Shown here: positions 30,622 through 39,469 of the stretch, in pieces
How positions within the stretch are numbered: position 1 is the stretch's first letter
Layout of the letters: each line of letters begins with the position of its first letter
Assembly (NCBI GenBank): GCA_001313085.1
Contig: BBFE01000039.1
Location: 1-40,100, forward strand
Reading direction: 5' to 3'
DNA length: 40,100 nt
From: Paenibacillus sp. JCM 18996
GTDB lineage: Bacteria; Bacillota; Bacilli; Paenibacillales; NBRC-103111
Position numbers and translations under genes: made by a program
The notes under the pieces: model-generated
Told to the model about the DNA's origin: nothing
Seen by the model: the letters and a program-made list of their open reading frames with translations, nothing else
The model's database searches: none

Positions 30622-31712
30622 TCACCGCCTCCATTTCTCATAGAGTCGAATTTCTTCTCCAATTTTAAGGATATACCTTTGGAACTCCGCTCCCGTTTTC
30701 AGGCAGCTTTTCAATTCCTGGACGATTTCTTTCGTCAGCTGATTGGCGGCCAGTTTTCCTCTCGTCCGAAACACTCCGTTTTCTTCTTGGTAAGGTGTCA
30801 TTTCCCTGAATTTAACCGCTGAGGACCACGCCTGCAGAAGTTCGCGAGACAGCTGCGCGGGAAGAATATTCGCTTCGGAAAGCGCATTTAATCTGTCTAA
30901 CGTGGAAGAGCGGCGGATATGATGCTGTACCGCAAGCAGGCGAACCCCGTTGACAAACGGAATGTATGCCCCATACTTGACGTCTACACCGCCCGCATCC
31001 TGTCCGTACCGTTCTTTGATCAGCTGCCCGAAGACACCGAGAGATATTTTATGGTGCAAAGTGTTGTGCAGCATGTGAAGGATGATGGAACGGCGGCTTT
31101 TGACATAATTGAAATAAACCTCTTTAAGCTGATCCAAAAGCTTTTCCTGCCCGCACACACAGCGAAAATCGGCGGTAATGAGAAGATACCTTACGTTCTC
31201 CCAGTCCGGTTCGCCGAACCACTCCGCAATCATGCGGATCCACGCAGAGAGAGGTTTTCTCCACTGCGGATTCGTACTCAGTACATTTCCTTCGCAAGGC
31301 GGGTAACCCACCTTCTCAAGGGAAGCTACCAAGCTTCCGGCAAAAGCGGCAAAATACCGCTCCACCGCATCCCTGAATGATTCTTCCACATCCTCATATA
31401 TAAGTCCGTTATCCTGGTCGCTCCATAGGGTCATCTCTCTCCTTCCCCCGCTGCCGAACGCCAGAAAAGCGTATTCCGCCGGCGGTGCACCCCATCCGTT
31501 GCCGACCATCACCGTTTCGGTGAGCAGCACGACTTTTCTCATCAGCAGATCGTGGAACCGGTTCAAAAAACTCATTCCGTTCCACTTGGGAAGAAAAAAA
31601 GGAGATGCCCTTGGAGCCTTGCATGGGCCTCTGCCCGGAGGGAGCTCAGTGTATCCAGGTCGTCAGTCCTTTCGATACGCTCCATCAGCAGCTGCCATGA
31701 AAGTTGTTCCAT
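30622..31712 (-). CDS. DUF294-type nucleotidyltransferase-like protein, frame-broken
   Basis: About 363 residues. The nucleotidyltransferase core reads AFLAFGSGGRREMTLWSDQD with the G-S-x-G-R-x-E and D-x-D pattern shared with GlnD-like enzymes. The C-terminal half is helical (DUF294_C-like; ITADFRCVCGQEKLLDQLKE, HHKISLGVFGQLIKERYGQD). CBS or cyclic-nucleotide domains, often fused to this family, are absent. Breaks at A7 31594-31600 (five gives GHLLFLPKWNGMSFLNRF). The ATG at 31712 follows GGGGATG. It lies 37 bases after amt and three bases before the exonuclease. A role in modifying a nitrogen regulator is suggested only by family and place. Confidence 0.82.
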
Positions 31713-31749
31713 GGTGTCATCCCCTTCATCCGGTTCAATGATTTCAGTA

Positions 31750-33158
31750 TTACACAGCTGCCGGATCCTGAACAGACGCCTTTTTTTTCATTTGCTCCGG
31801 ATAACCGTAGCTTCCATGCTCTGAAAGGTCGAGGCCGATTACTTCTTCTTCTTCCGTTACGCGCAGGCCGATAGTTGCTTTGATGGCTCCCAGAATGATC
31901 AAACATACGACAAGGACGAACACGAACGCGCCTAGCACGCCCAGAGCTTGAACTCCAAGCTGTCCAAAACCCCCGCCGTAGAGCAACCCGGGTTTGCCGA
32001 CTTTTACGATTTCGACCAATTCAGGCGTTGCGAACAAACCCGTGGACAAAGTTCCCCAGACTCCCGCAATCCCGTGCACGGAGAAGGCGTAGATCGGATC
32101 GTCCAGCCCGGCCTTTTCAAACCACTGGGCGGTAAAGAAGGTCACGATGCCGGAGATGGCTCCGATGAGAATGGCAGCTCCCGGAGTAACGAAAGCACAA
32201 GCCGCTGTGATGGCAACCAAGCAGCCAATACACCGTTCAGCATGCTTGGAATATCCGACTTGCCGAAATACATCCACGATACGATAAGGGCAGCCACACC
32301 GCCGGCCGCCGCCGCCAGGTTGGTAGTCAGTGCGATATAACCGAAGAATCCGTCTCCCATCGCGCTTAAAGTGCTGCCCGGGTTAAATCCGAACCAGCCG
32401 ATCCACAGAATGATCACACCCAGTACGGACAATACCTGATTGTGGCCGGGAATCAAATTTGGGGTTTTATCTTTATTAAATTTGCCGATGCGGGGCCCGA
32501 GCAGCCAGGTAGCCACCAATGCTCCCGTAGCGCCTTGAAGGTGAACGACCGTCGACCCGGCAAAGTCCTGCATGCCGATTTTGGACAGCCAGCCTCCGCC
32601 CCATACCCAGTGAGCCACAATCGGATAAACGATGACCGTAAACAAGATTCCGAAGATAAAATAGACAGGCAGCTTGGCTCTTTCGGCGAATCCGCCCCAG
32701 GCGATGGCCAGTGACACACCCGCGAAGGCCAATTGGAACAAGAATTTGATGGAGATCGGCGCGTCGGAAGCTGACAAGGAGCCGAATACTTGTTTAGCTT
32801 GCGCTTCCGTTCCGTCCATTCCAAATCCGGAAATTCCGATCAGGTTGTTGTCCAGAAACGCGCTTCCGTCGCCGAAGGCGAATCCGAAGCCAACGGCCCA
32901 GAAAGCAATGGCGCAAATTCCGAAAGTCAGGATCGTTTTGCCGGCAACATGTCCCGCGTTCTTCATCCTGGTGGATCCCGCTTCCAACAATGCGAAGCCG
33001 GCCTGCATGAATATGACCAGAATCGCGGCGAGCATTACCCAAACGCCGTCTATCGCGGCCTGCAGCTGCTCGGGCTTCGGTGCTTCATCCGCAGCGAAGG
33101 CGAAGGCAGGGAATAACATAACCATGAAGCCGAAAGCCGGAATAAACTTTTTTTTCAT
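31750..33158 (-). CDS. amt: Ammonium transporter, frame-broken once
   Basis: An Amt/MEP/Rh channel of about 470 residues moving ammonium across the cytoplasmic membrane. The signal-like N-terminus KKKFIPAFGFMVMLFPAFAF is followed by eleven membrane helices. Diagnostic stretches: FMQAGFALLEAGSTRMKNAG, DFAGSTVVHLQGATGALVAT with one twin-His residue, IGWFGFNPGST, and DDPIYAFSVHGIAGVWGTL with the other. The C-terminal cytosolic tail ends TEEEEVIGLDLSEHGSYGYP. One C is missing near 32221 (LAALVAITAACAF). ATG 33158 is chosen; TTG 33161 and GTG 33170 are upstream alternatives. No PII (glnK) gene follows; the next gene is the DUF294 protein. Confidence 0.93.
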
Positions 33159-33180
33159 CAAATTGACCACTCCCTCAAAA

Positions 33181-33197
33181 TGTTATATTTTATAACA
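33181..33197. promoter_or_regulatory. GlnR/TnrA-type operator in the amt leader
   Basis: TGTTA-TATTTTA-TAACA is a perfect 17-base palindromic match to the consensus TGTNAN7TNACA. It lies 23 bases before the amt ATG and downstream of the amt -10 element, at about +15 to +31. A site there would be expected to repress when bound. Confidence 0.75.
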
Positions 33198-33218
33198 TTA
33201 AATGAAATTCTTAATGTC

Positions 33219-33247
33219 ATTATATACATCCGACCCTTCATTGACAA
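33219..33247 (-). promoter_or_regulatory. Sigma-A promoter of amt
   Basis: On the minus strand TTGTCA (33247-33242) and TATAAT (33224-33219) are separated by exactly 17 bases. The predicted transcript starts near 33212, 54 bases before the ATG. Confidence 0.8.
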
Positions 33248-33370
33248 CATATTTTTTTTAATAATTATGAGTAAATACGAAAATAACCTGACATATAACA
33301 AGCATAATTCGGTTTTTTTTCATAATATAGAGGCAGGGATCTGTTATAAACTTGACATGAAGCGGGAAAT

Positions 33371-33438
33371 ACATTCCTGTAACGAATGTTTAATGCGAAG
33401 CATTACGTTTGACTGTATAGTTTGAGTTCTAGTATCAT
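33371..33438 (+). promoter_or_regulatory. merR promoter with two adjacent palindromes
   Basis: TTGACT (33409-33414) and TATCAT (33433-33438) are 18 bases apart. Just upstream are ACATTC-7-GAATGT (33371-33389) and TAATGC-GAA-GCATTA (33391-33405), candidate binding sites. The remaining DNA between the amt and merR promoters (33248-33370) is A/T-rich and shows nothing I can name. Confidence 0.5.
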
Positions 33439-33535
33439 AAAATCACGTTGATGGTGAGTGCAATGAAACATTTATTATGCGGATTTGTCGGAAACTACGG
33501 TTCTCCATACTAAGTCGGACAAGAGGTGAATACAG

Positions 33536-33981
33536 ATGGGGATATAAGCTTTATAAAATAGGCGAGCTCGCCAAACTGTGCAACATGAGCCCAAGGACGA
33601 TCGACTATTACACCAAGCTCGGTTTGATCCGGCCTGAGACAAGGTCTATTGCAAACTACAGATTTTACAGCGATGAAACCTTATCCCGTTTGAAACGTAT
33701 TGAAAAAAATTGAAAAAAAAGAGAAATATAGCCTAGAAGAAATTAAGACCAAGCTGATGCAGTGGAGCAAGGTGTGCCCGGATGAACAGGCGGCAGATAA
33801 ACTTACATCTTTGCAGCTTCATTTAAAACAGCTGGCGGATGAAGTGCATGAAATCCGACCGATTATCAACAGTCTCCGTCCGAAACAGGTAAAGCAGTAT
33901 CACAAGATGCTGACGCCCTATACCGCTGCCTGCATCGAAGCCTTGTTGATCCTTCTAGGGGAGGGCCCTCTTAATCTATAA
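33536..33981 (+). CDS. MerR-family transcriptional regulator, frame-broken
   Basis: About 147 residues. The N-terminal winged HTH reads YKIGELAKLCNMSPRTIDYY, TKLGLIRPETRSIANYRFYS, DETLSRLKRIE, the MerR signature. The C-terminal part is a charged helix followed by a helical unit with RPIINSLRPKQVKQYHKMLT and a hydrophobic end (CIEALLILLGEGPLNL), which may bind a ligand. There is no metal-binding Cys cluster. The frame changes at the start (the G run after ATG 33536 must change length for MGYKLYKIGEL) and at the A7 run 33692-33698 (six needed). AGGTGAAT precedes the ATG. The YugP-like gene follows after 35 bases. Confidence 0.8.
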
Positions 33982-34016
33982 GGGCTCGCATTAAATGAAT
34001 ATAGGAGGAGTAAGGC

Positions 34017-34706
34017 ATGTTTCGTTTCCATTTCATGGATATCTTTATCTTTATCGCGTTCGGTCTGTCGCTTTGGGCTTCATTCAGGGTAAGAAGCACA
34101 TTTAACAAATGGTCCGAAAACCCTGTGCAGTCCGGTATGACCGGATACGAAGCTGCCAGAAGAATGCTGGACGCGAACGGCCTTTACGATGTGCCGGTTG
34201 AGCCGGTGCCCGGCGCCTTGTCGGATCACTATGATCCTGTCCAGCGGGTAGTAAGGCTTTCCGAACCAGTCTACTATGAAAATTCCATATCTGCTGTCTC
34301 GGTGGCCTGCCATGAAGTCGGGCACGCTATTCAGCATAAAGTACATTATCCGATGCTTACTATGCGGCATAATATGTTCCCTGTCGTTAATTTTGCTTCC
34401 GGCGTGGCCCCTCTGATGATTCTAGCCGGCTTGTTCTTTCAGCAGTTCAACTTCCTGCTTGGGCTGGGCATCCTGTTCTTCTCGGCGGCGGTAGCGTTCC
34501 AGCTGGTGACCCTGCCTGTTGAGTTTAACGCAAGCTCCCGGGCAAGGGATATCATGGTGGCCAGCGGCTTTATCACTAACGAAGAAGAACACGGTGTGGC
34601 TAAAGTACTGAATGCCGCTGCATTGACTTACGTAGCCGCTGCGTTGATTTCCGTGCTGGAGCTGGCAAAGTATATCATGATCTTCAACAGCCGATCGGAT
34701 GATTAA
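34017..34706 (+). CDS. YugP-like zinc metallopeptidase, membrane protein
   Basis: An intact protein of 229 residues. It has an N-terminal membrane helix (FMDIFIFIAFGLSLWASF), a cytosolic or surface domain with GYEAARRMLDANGLYDVPVE, the zinc site SVACHEVGHAIQHK (HExxH), three more hydrophobic segments (VVNFASGVAPLMILAGLFF, LGLGILFFSAAVAFQLVTLP) and PVEFNASSRARDIM, which probably holds the third ligand. This is the family of Bacillus YugP and is broadly conserved, with no known substrate. GGAGG ten bases before the ATG fits. It is probably co-transcribed with the MerR regulator. Confidence 0.9.
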   Translation: MFRFHFMDIFIFIAFGLSLWASFRVRSTFNKWSENPVQSGMTGYEAARRMLDANGLYDVPVEPVPGALSDHYDPVQRVVRLSEPVYYENSISAVSVACHEVGHAIQHKVHYPMLTMRHNMFPVVNFASGVAPLMILAGLFFQQFNFLLGLGILFFSAAVAFQLVTLPVEFNASSRARDIMVASGFITNEEEHGVAKVLNAAALTYVAAALISVLELAKYIMIFNSRSDD

Positions 34707-34755
34707 AAAAAAGCACGTTTGCTCGAAAGCTCTTCGGATTGTGCAAGTGACGAAG

Positions 34756-34800
34756 AACGTCCCGTTCCATTCTGACGAGTGGAAGCGGGACGTTTTCTAT
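34756..34800 (+). terminator. Intrinsic terminator of the merR/yugP-like unit
   Basis: AACGTCCCG...TTCCA pairs with TGGAA...CGGGACGTT with one bulged base, followed by TTCTATTTTT. It is 50 bases past the yugP-like stop. Confidence 0.8.
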
Positions 34801-34860
34801 TTTTATGGGGCCTGGCACACATCTGTCTGACAGCCATCTATAATTTCCTATACAATAAAT

Positions 34861-34912
34861 AAAGCGTGCAGGAAGCGGGCCAATCGGTCCGCCTCCTGCA
34901 CGCTTTATTTTT
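34861..34912. terminator. Strong bidirectional terminator at the end of the LysR gene
   Basis: AAAGCGTGCAGGA (34861-34873) and TCCTGCACGCTTT (34894-34906) form a perfect 13-base stem, with further CGG/CCG pairing inside. T-rich tails exist on the right and A-rich on the left. The minus-strand stop codon lies inside the right arm. Confidence 0.88.
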
Positions 34913-35807
34913 TATCGCATTGAAAATAGTCGAACAAAAAAAAGGCTTGAAACACCCTTGCCACCAGAGGCAGCTTCTCGCCCTTGCGGCGGATGAGACC
35001 GATCGTGCGGGTGACCCGGGGGTCGGTGACCCTCACCTTGGCGGGCATCAGCTCGCTGATCTCGGTGAGCGCCATTTCCGGCAGCAGGCCCACTCCCATG
35101 CCTGCCGCGACCAGCCCCCTGATCGTATCCGTTTCCTCGCCTTCAAACCCGATCATCGGCCGGAATCCCGCCTCAGCGCATGCTTCCAGAACGATGGCAC
35201 GCAAAGAGTAAGCCTCGCTGAACATGACAAAAGGCTCCTCCTTGAGCTGCTCCAGCCTGATAGATTCCTGCCCTGCCAGCCTGTGGGCGGAAGGCAGAAT
35301 CGCGAACAGTTCTTCCGTGATCAGCAGTTCCCCGGTCACTTGCTCATGCCGCTCCGGAAAAGGCGATATAAAAGCCAGATCGATCTCTCCGTTCACTACG
35401 TCACGTATCAGGCTGTTGAAGGTGCTCTGGCGCAGCTTGAATTTGACATTGGGATGGGTTTTACGGAAGTCCGCCACGACGGTCGGAAGCAGAGAAATTC
35501 CGAGGCTGTGGGGAAACCCGATGCGGACTTCACCCGCCTCCGGGTTAAGAAACTCGTGGATTTCATTCACCGCCCTGTCCAGATCCGCGATAATCGCTTC
35601 CACACGGCTCAGAAACAGCTTGCCGACCGAGGTCAGTTGCAGGTTTCGCCCTTTTTTTTGCACGAACAATTGGACTCCGAGTTCCTCCTCCAGCTGATGA
35701 ATCTGTCTGCTTACCGCCGATTGGGCCACATGCAGCTCTTCGGCGGCGTGAGTCATATGCTGTTTTCTGGCCACTTTGACAAAGTAATATAATTGTCTTA
35801 ATTCCAC
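34905..35807 (-). CDS. LysR-family transcriptional regulator
   Basis: An intact protein of 300 residues. The winged HTH is ELRQLYYFVKVARKQHMTHA, AEELHVAQSAVSRQIHQLEE and ELGVQLFVQKKGRNLQLTSV; the effector-binding domain begins near residue 92 (VRIGFPHSLGISLLPTVVAD) and ends GEKLPLVARVFQAFFLF. It resembles the GltC/CzcR-like group of Bacillus. Target genes cannot be read from context: it is divergent from no gene (rhomboid follows in the same direction) and has its own terminator. Two in-frame runs, A8 at codons for QKKG and T8 near the end, may each be three bases too long, so one extra residue could be spurious. Confidence 0.92.
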   Translation of the reverse strand: MELRQLYYFVKVARKQHMTHAAEELHVAQSAVSRQIHQLEEELGVQLFVQKKGRNLQLTSVGKLFLSRVEAIIADLDRAVNEIHEFLNPEAGEVRIGFPHSLGISLLPTVVADFRKTHPNVKFKLRQSTFNSLIRDVVNGEIDLAFISPFPERHEQVTGELLITEELFAILPSAHRLAGQESIRLEQLKEEPFVMFSEAYSLRAIVLEACAEAGFRPMIGFEGEETDTIRGLVAAGMGVGLLPEMALTEISELMPAKVRVTDPRVTRTIGLIRRKGEKLPLVARVFQAFFLFDYFQCDKK

Positions 35808-35852
35808 ACGGATCCTCCGTACTGTTGTCGATAATTTGTCTTGATAGCCCTC

Positions 35853-36453
35853 TTATTTTATAGACCGTTTCAATAAGTGATACAGGATAAAACCGGCCGC
35901 AAAACCTCCCGAATGGCCGATCAGGCTGATCTGCGGGACCGCTACGGAATACAGGAACCCCGTCACGATTAACGTAATAATCGTAGTGCGAGAGCCGCGG
36001 TCAAGATCAGCTTTTTTTGAAATAATCCGATATATAAATACGCCCCGTATACTCCATAGATCGCCCCGGAAGCTCCGGCAGACAATACGGCGTTATGCTG
36101 CAGCAGCACACCGGCAATATTGGCCATGATTCCGCTCGCAATGTAAAAAAAGAAAATACCGCCGCGATCCGAGTATGCTCTCGAGAGGCGGTGCGAACAC
36201 GAGCAGCGCAAAAGCGTTGAACAGCAGATGCTCGAAGCCGATATGGAGGAACATCGCCGCGGCGTATCTCCAATACTCCGTTTGGTAAGGTGCCGCGTTA
36301 ACCATCGCCCCAAACCGGAGCAGCGTGTTTGTGTCTGTAGAACCTCCGCTTACCGTAAGCAGCAAAAAACACAACTGCATTGATTCCGATCAGCAGGGTC
36401 GTCACAGGATACATGCGTACATACTGCCGGGGGCTTTCGTACCTGACAAACAT
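35853..36453 (-). CDS. Rhomboid family intramembrane serine protease, frame-broken
   Basis: About 197 residues with six hydrophobic segments. The catalytic Ser is in [14 protein letters not shown] and the catalytic His in [19 protein letters not shown]; the loop-1 region shows [20 protein letters not shown] with the family's W-R and H-x-x-x-N. Rhomboids cut membrane proteins within the bilayer. Breaks: A6 at 36364-36369 (five gives [11 protein letters not shown]), A7 near 36145-36151 (six gives [15 protein letters not shown]), T7 at 36012-36018 (five gives [16 protein letters not shown]). ATG 36453 follows AAAGGATTGAAGAG. There is no TPR or rubredoxin-like extension. Confidence 0.9.
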
Positions 36454-36567
36454 CTCTTCAATCCTTTCGGCTATGGATGGGCAATTGGACAAGTTCCAAA
36501 GCAAAAGATTATAATAGAAAAGGTAATTCATCTCAATATGCTTAAATTAAGGGAGGATCAGAAGAAC

Positions 36568-37096
36568 ATGGCTCAAGAACGCACGGGTGTTGCCACTCTG
36601 AAAGGCAATCCGATTACACTAATCGGACCGGAATTACAAGCGGGAGACAAAGCCCCGGATTTCAAGCTGAACAAAGATTTGATGAACCAGGTTTCCCTTT
36701 CCGATTTTGCGGGTAAAGTGAAATTGATTTCCGTTGTGCCTTCCCTGGACACTGGCGTCTGCGACGCTCAAACACGCAGATTTAACGAAGCTGCCGCTGA
36801 ACTGGGAGAGAATGTTGTCGTTCTTACCGTGAGCGCCGACCTTCCGTTTGCTCAAGCGCGCTGGTGCGGTGCCGCGGGAATCGATAAAGTGGTCACTTTG
36901 TCCGATTACAAATCCATGTCTTTCGGCGAAGCTTATGGCGTACATATTAAAGAACTGCGTTTGGATATGCGTTCCATTTTCGTACTGGACGCTGGCGACA
37001 CGATCCGCTATGTAGAATACTTGCCAGAAATGACAAACCATCCTGATTACGACAAAGCGATTGCGGCTGTAAAAAAAGCTTGCTTTAATGCTATAG
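36568..37096 (+). CDS. tpx: Thiol peroxidase (atypical 2-Cys peroxiredoxin)
   Basis: Tpx reduces hydrogen and alkyl peroxides with electrons from thioredoxin. The peroxidatic Cys is in [18 protein letters not shown] and the resolving Cys in [20 protein letters not shown], 34 residues later, with the conserved [21 protein letters not shown] between. About 175 residues. As written the frame reads through the A7 run at 37071-37077 into the terminator; with six A the protein ends KKLALML at TAG 37094. ATG 36568 lies eleven bases past GGGAGG. It is divergent from the rhomboid gene. Confidence 0.93.
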
Positions 37097-37110
37097 TTTG
37101 TCCTGAAGCA

Positions 37111-37148
37111 AGACGCTTATGACTTCAAGTGATAGGCGTCTTTTTTTC
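37111..37148 (+). terminator. Intrinsic terminator of tpx
   Basis: AGACGC (37111-37116) and GCGTCT (37136-37141) bracket TTAT/ATAG pairing around a loop, followed by seven T. It lies 14 bases past the corrected tpx stop. Confidence 0.85.
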
Positions 37149-37286
37149 TGTGATGGGGAGGGGTCTGACCAGACGCCGAGGATCGCAGTATCGCGCGCCG
37201 GATGAACCGCCGCTTCCCTCAATGCTATTCAGCTGCCGTCCTGGAGCTGTATGGTTCTGCGGAGCCTCTTTCTTTTCCCGGCAAAC

Positions 37287-37315
37287 AAAAAAAATGCTCC
37301 CCAAGGAGGAAGCAC
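37287..37315 (-). terminator. Intrinsic terminator of the 129-residue conserved protein
   Basis: On the minus strand TGCTTCC pairs with GGGGAGCA (one G-T) and is followed by eight T at 37294-37287. The 140 bases between this and the tpx terminator hold nothing else I can support. Confidence 0.8.
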
Positions 37316-37325
37316 ATCGCCGGAT

Positions 37326-37715
37326 CTAGTCGTTCGAACGATACTGCGCTAACCGTTTGTCCAACTGCCTGTAAATATCGAGAATCGTGCGGTAGTTGGA
37401 GCCCAGATCTCCAAGGGAGCCTCTGGAAGCGGAGTAAATGTCTATGGCGGTCTTCAGCGGATTAATGGAGAAAAGAGTGACCGTAATATCCTGCGTCCGC
37501 CCGGTCACCGTCCGTTTTTCAAGCACGATCTCGCCGACGTTACGCACCTCGTGCAGCACTCTGTAGCCGTTCATTTTCTTGAGTGTGGTACTAACTTCCT
37601 CCCATGCCTTGTCCATCGATAATTTGTAAAATTTGGTCTTTAAAAGCGGATCTTTTGCCTTCTCGCCTGTTTGTTCATAACTGCGGAGCAAACCGATTAA
37701 TGATCTCTTCAGCAA
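37326..37715 (-). CDS. Conserved protein of unknown function (129 residues)
   Basis: An intact frame from TTG 37715, behind GGGGGAAGG. It reads LKRSLIGLLRSYEQTGEKAK with DPLLKTKFYKLSMDKAWEEV, VLHEVRNVGEIVLEKRTVTG, DITVTLFSINPLKTAIDIYS and SRGSLGDLGSNYRTILDIYR. The layout recalls DUF1499-type proteins (an alpha/beta domain with a conserved D-I-Y-S-x-S-R-G-S-x-x-D-L-G-x-N), but I am not certain of the assignment. There is no signal or membrane segment, so it is cytosolic. It has its own terminator and no obvious operon partner. Confidence 0.8.
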   Translation of the reverse strand: MLKRSLIGLLRSYEQTGEKAKDPLLKTKFYKLSMDKAWEEVSTTLKKMNGYRVLHEVRNVGEIVLEKRTVTGRTQDITVTLFSINPLKTAIDIYSASRGSLGDLGSNYRTILDIYRQLDKRLAQYRSND

Positions 37716-37886
37716 CAGCCTTCCCCCTCAACTCGACTCCGAATCTCACACTTCTCTTTATATTACTTTCAATCATAACATTAATCAAAGGCAATTTGAA
37801 CATTTTCCGGAATATTTAAGAGTAAAAAAAAGTAGTTTAAGAGAAACGCCGTTTTCCGCCCGCAGCAGCAACTTCCGCTGCATCAC

Positions 37887-38107
37887 TTACCTGAACCAGC
37901 GCAGAAGTCCCATGATCAAAGAAAGAACGACAGAAATGACAATGCAGGTGACAATCGGAAAATAAAACCGGACATTTCCTTTTTTTCCACCGAAATATCT
38001 CCCGGCAGCCTGCCCAGATGCAGAAATCTTCCTCCGAACTGCCACAGAAGCCCGATCACCAATAAAACGATTCCGCCTGTGATTAACATTTTTGCAACGG
38101 GATTCAT
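37887..38107 (-). CDS. DUF2905 family small membrane protein, frame-broken
   Basis: About 72 residues with two membrane helices: AKMLITGGIVLLVIGLLWQF and FPIVTCIVISVVLSLIMGLL, separated by LGRLPGDISVEKKGNVRFYF. The LGRLPGDI(S/R)xE motif is the DUF2905 signature. Function is unknown. The T7 run at 37980-37986 (five gives EKKGNVRFYF) breaks the frame in the middle. ATG 38107 overlaps the ROK stop by three bases (ATGA), so it is translated from the same message as the repressor. Confidence 0.85.
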
Positions 38108-39283
38108 GCCTTCACCTCTTCCAAATTCATAAAATTTCGGATGACCAGCGCAGCCGCGCCGATCGGGCAGGCTTCCGCCCCAAGCCGGGAATACTTTACG
38201 CTGATCTCCCTCATATGAGGAAACGGAATCCGGCTGTTCAACGCCTGGACTACCTCCGCTTCGATCCACTTAGCATATTGTGCCATCGCGTTGCCGATTA
38301 TAATCATCTGGGGGTTTAAGGTATGCATCAAGTTCACCAATCCAACGCCAAGTGCTGCTCCAATCTTGTGCACCGCAGCCAGGGCGGCAGGGTCCCCGGC
38401 GTCCAGCCTGTGCCTGATTTCCCGCTGCACTTCGGGCGTATAAGGAAGCCCCAGCAGCGAAGCGAATGCTTTCTCGGACGCGTACATTTCCCAACAGCCC
38501 CTGTTGCCGCAGGTGCACAGCCGGCCCTCCCGCTCGATCGTCGTATGGCCGACCTCCCCGGCATAACCGAAGTTGCCCTTAAACAATTCGCCTTCAAAAA
38601 TAATCCCCGCGCTATCCCGGAACCGACGCTGACATAAAGCACGTTCGAACATTCCGCAGCCGCTCCGTGCTCCAGCTCTCCAAGGGCCGCCAGGTTGGCT
38701 TCATTGTCAATGCACACCGGCACTCCCAGCGCTGCCTCCAGCCGAACCTTCCACTCCAGCTCATGCCAGCCGAAATGCGGTACGAACAAAATCCGCCCCG
38801 AAGGGTGCTGGACAAAGCCGTGTATGCCGAGGCCGAGGCCAATCAAACCGAGCGGCGATTGAGGGAGTGCGTCGCGGAGCCCGGCTGTCGCCTCAATCAG
38901 CTGCTGCAGCACGGCCTCCGGTTTAGCGGAATCTTTATATTTGATATATCTTGCGGATATTTTCTCGCCGTTCAGGTTTGTTACAATCATAAAAAAATCC
39001 CGGTTGCCCGCAGATCCGCTCCGATCACAAAGCCTCCGCGCCGGTTAATCTCAAGCAACATCGGCTTTCGGCCGCCCGAAGAGCTTCCGATACCCGACTC
39101 CACGACGAGATGCCCCTGGATAAGCTCCTCTATAAGAGCCGATACCGTGGCGCGCGTCAGCTTCGTCCTTTTAGAAAGATCCGCCCTTGAAAGTGGTGCG
39201 AACCGCCGGATTAGCTTAAGCAGTGCTTCTTTATTGATCGCTTTCAGCAATGAGCTGTCTCCCGAGACGTGTAGGCTTTTCAT
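38104..39283 (-). CDS. xylR: ROK-family repressor, XylR-like, frame-broken
   Basis: About 392 residues. The N-terminal winged helix reads LLKLIRRFAPLSRADLSKRT then KLTRATVSALIEELIQGHLV, ESGIGSSSGGRKPMLLE, as in NagC/XylR repressors. The ROK domain has the ATP/sugar-binding LIGLGLGIHGFVQHPSG, VCIDNEANLAALGELEHGAA, NVLYVSVGSGIGAGIIFEGE, the zinc motif TCGNRGCWE preceded by GEVGHTTIEREGRLC. Breaks: A7 at 38991-38997 (five gives GADLRATGIFMIVTNLNG) and a missing C near 38612 (GIGAGIIF). The ATG at 39283 follows AGAGGTCACTTCA. The assignment to xylose comes from the divergent xylulokinase gene and the operator between them. Confidence 0.85.
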
Positions 39284-39383
39284 TGAAGTGACCTCTATTC
39301 CTGATAAAAGTTGCTGCAAACCATGCCTGTAAATTGATGTGCCTTAGAAGGGATTTGCCTGTTGACTGAGAATATAGTATAAC

Positions 39384-39412
39384 AATCTTTGTATAATAAT
39401 TAAACAAAGATT
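39384..39412. promoter_or_regulatory. Candidate XylR operator over the divergent promoters
   Basis: AATCTTTGT (39384-39392) and ACAAAGATT (39404-39412) are perfect inverted nine-base arms with 11 bases between. TATAAT (39392-39397) lies inside and could be the xylB -10; no matching -35 was found at 17 bases. The arm resembles the AAACAAA-type XylR sites of Bacillales. Confidence 0.6.
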
Positions 39413-39416
39413 TGGG

Positions 39417-39446
39417 TGCGGAGGCTTCAGGCCTCACTCTTTTTTA
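39417..39446 (+). terminator. Hairpin plus T run in the xylulokinase leader
   Basis: GAGGC-TTCAG-GCCTC followed by ACTC and six T sits between the operator and the xylB start, in the same direction. It could be an attenuator or a terminator of antisense or upstream transcripts. The stem has only five pairs. Confidence 0.45.
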
Positions 39447-39469
39447 CCTTAACTGCGAGGTGATTTTTT

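Noticed and set aside
34866..35792. 308-codon plus-strand frame
   Set aside because: It is antisense to an intact LysR regulator with canonical motifs.
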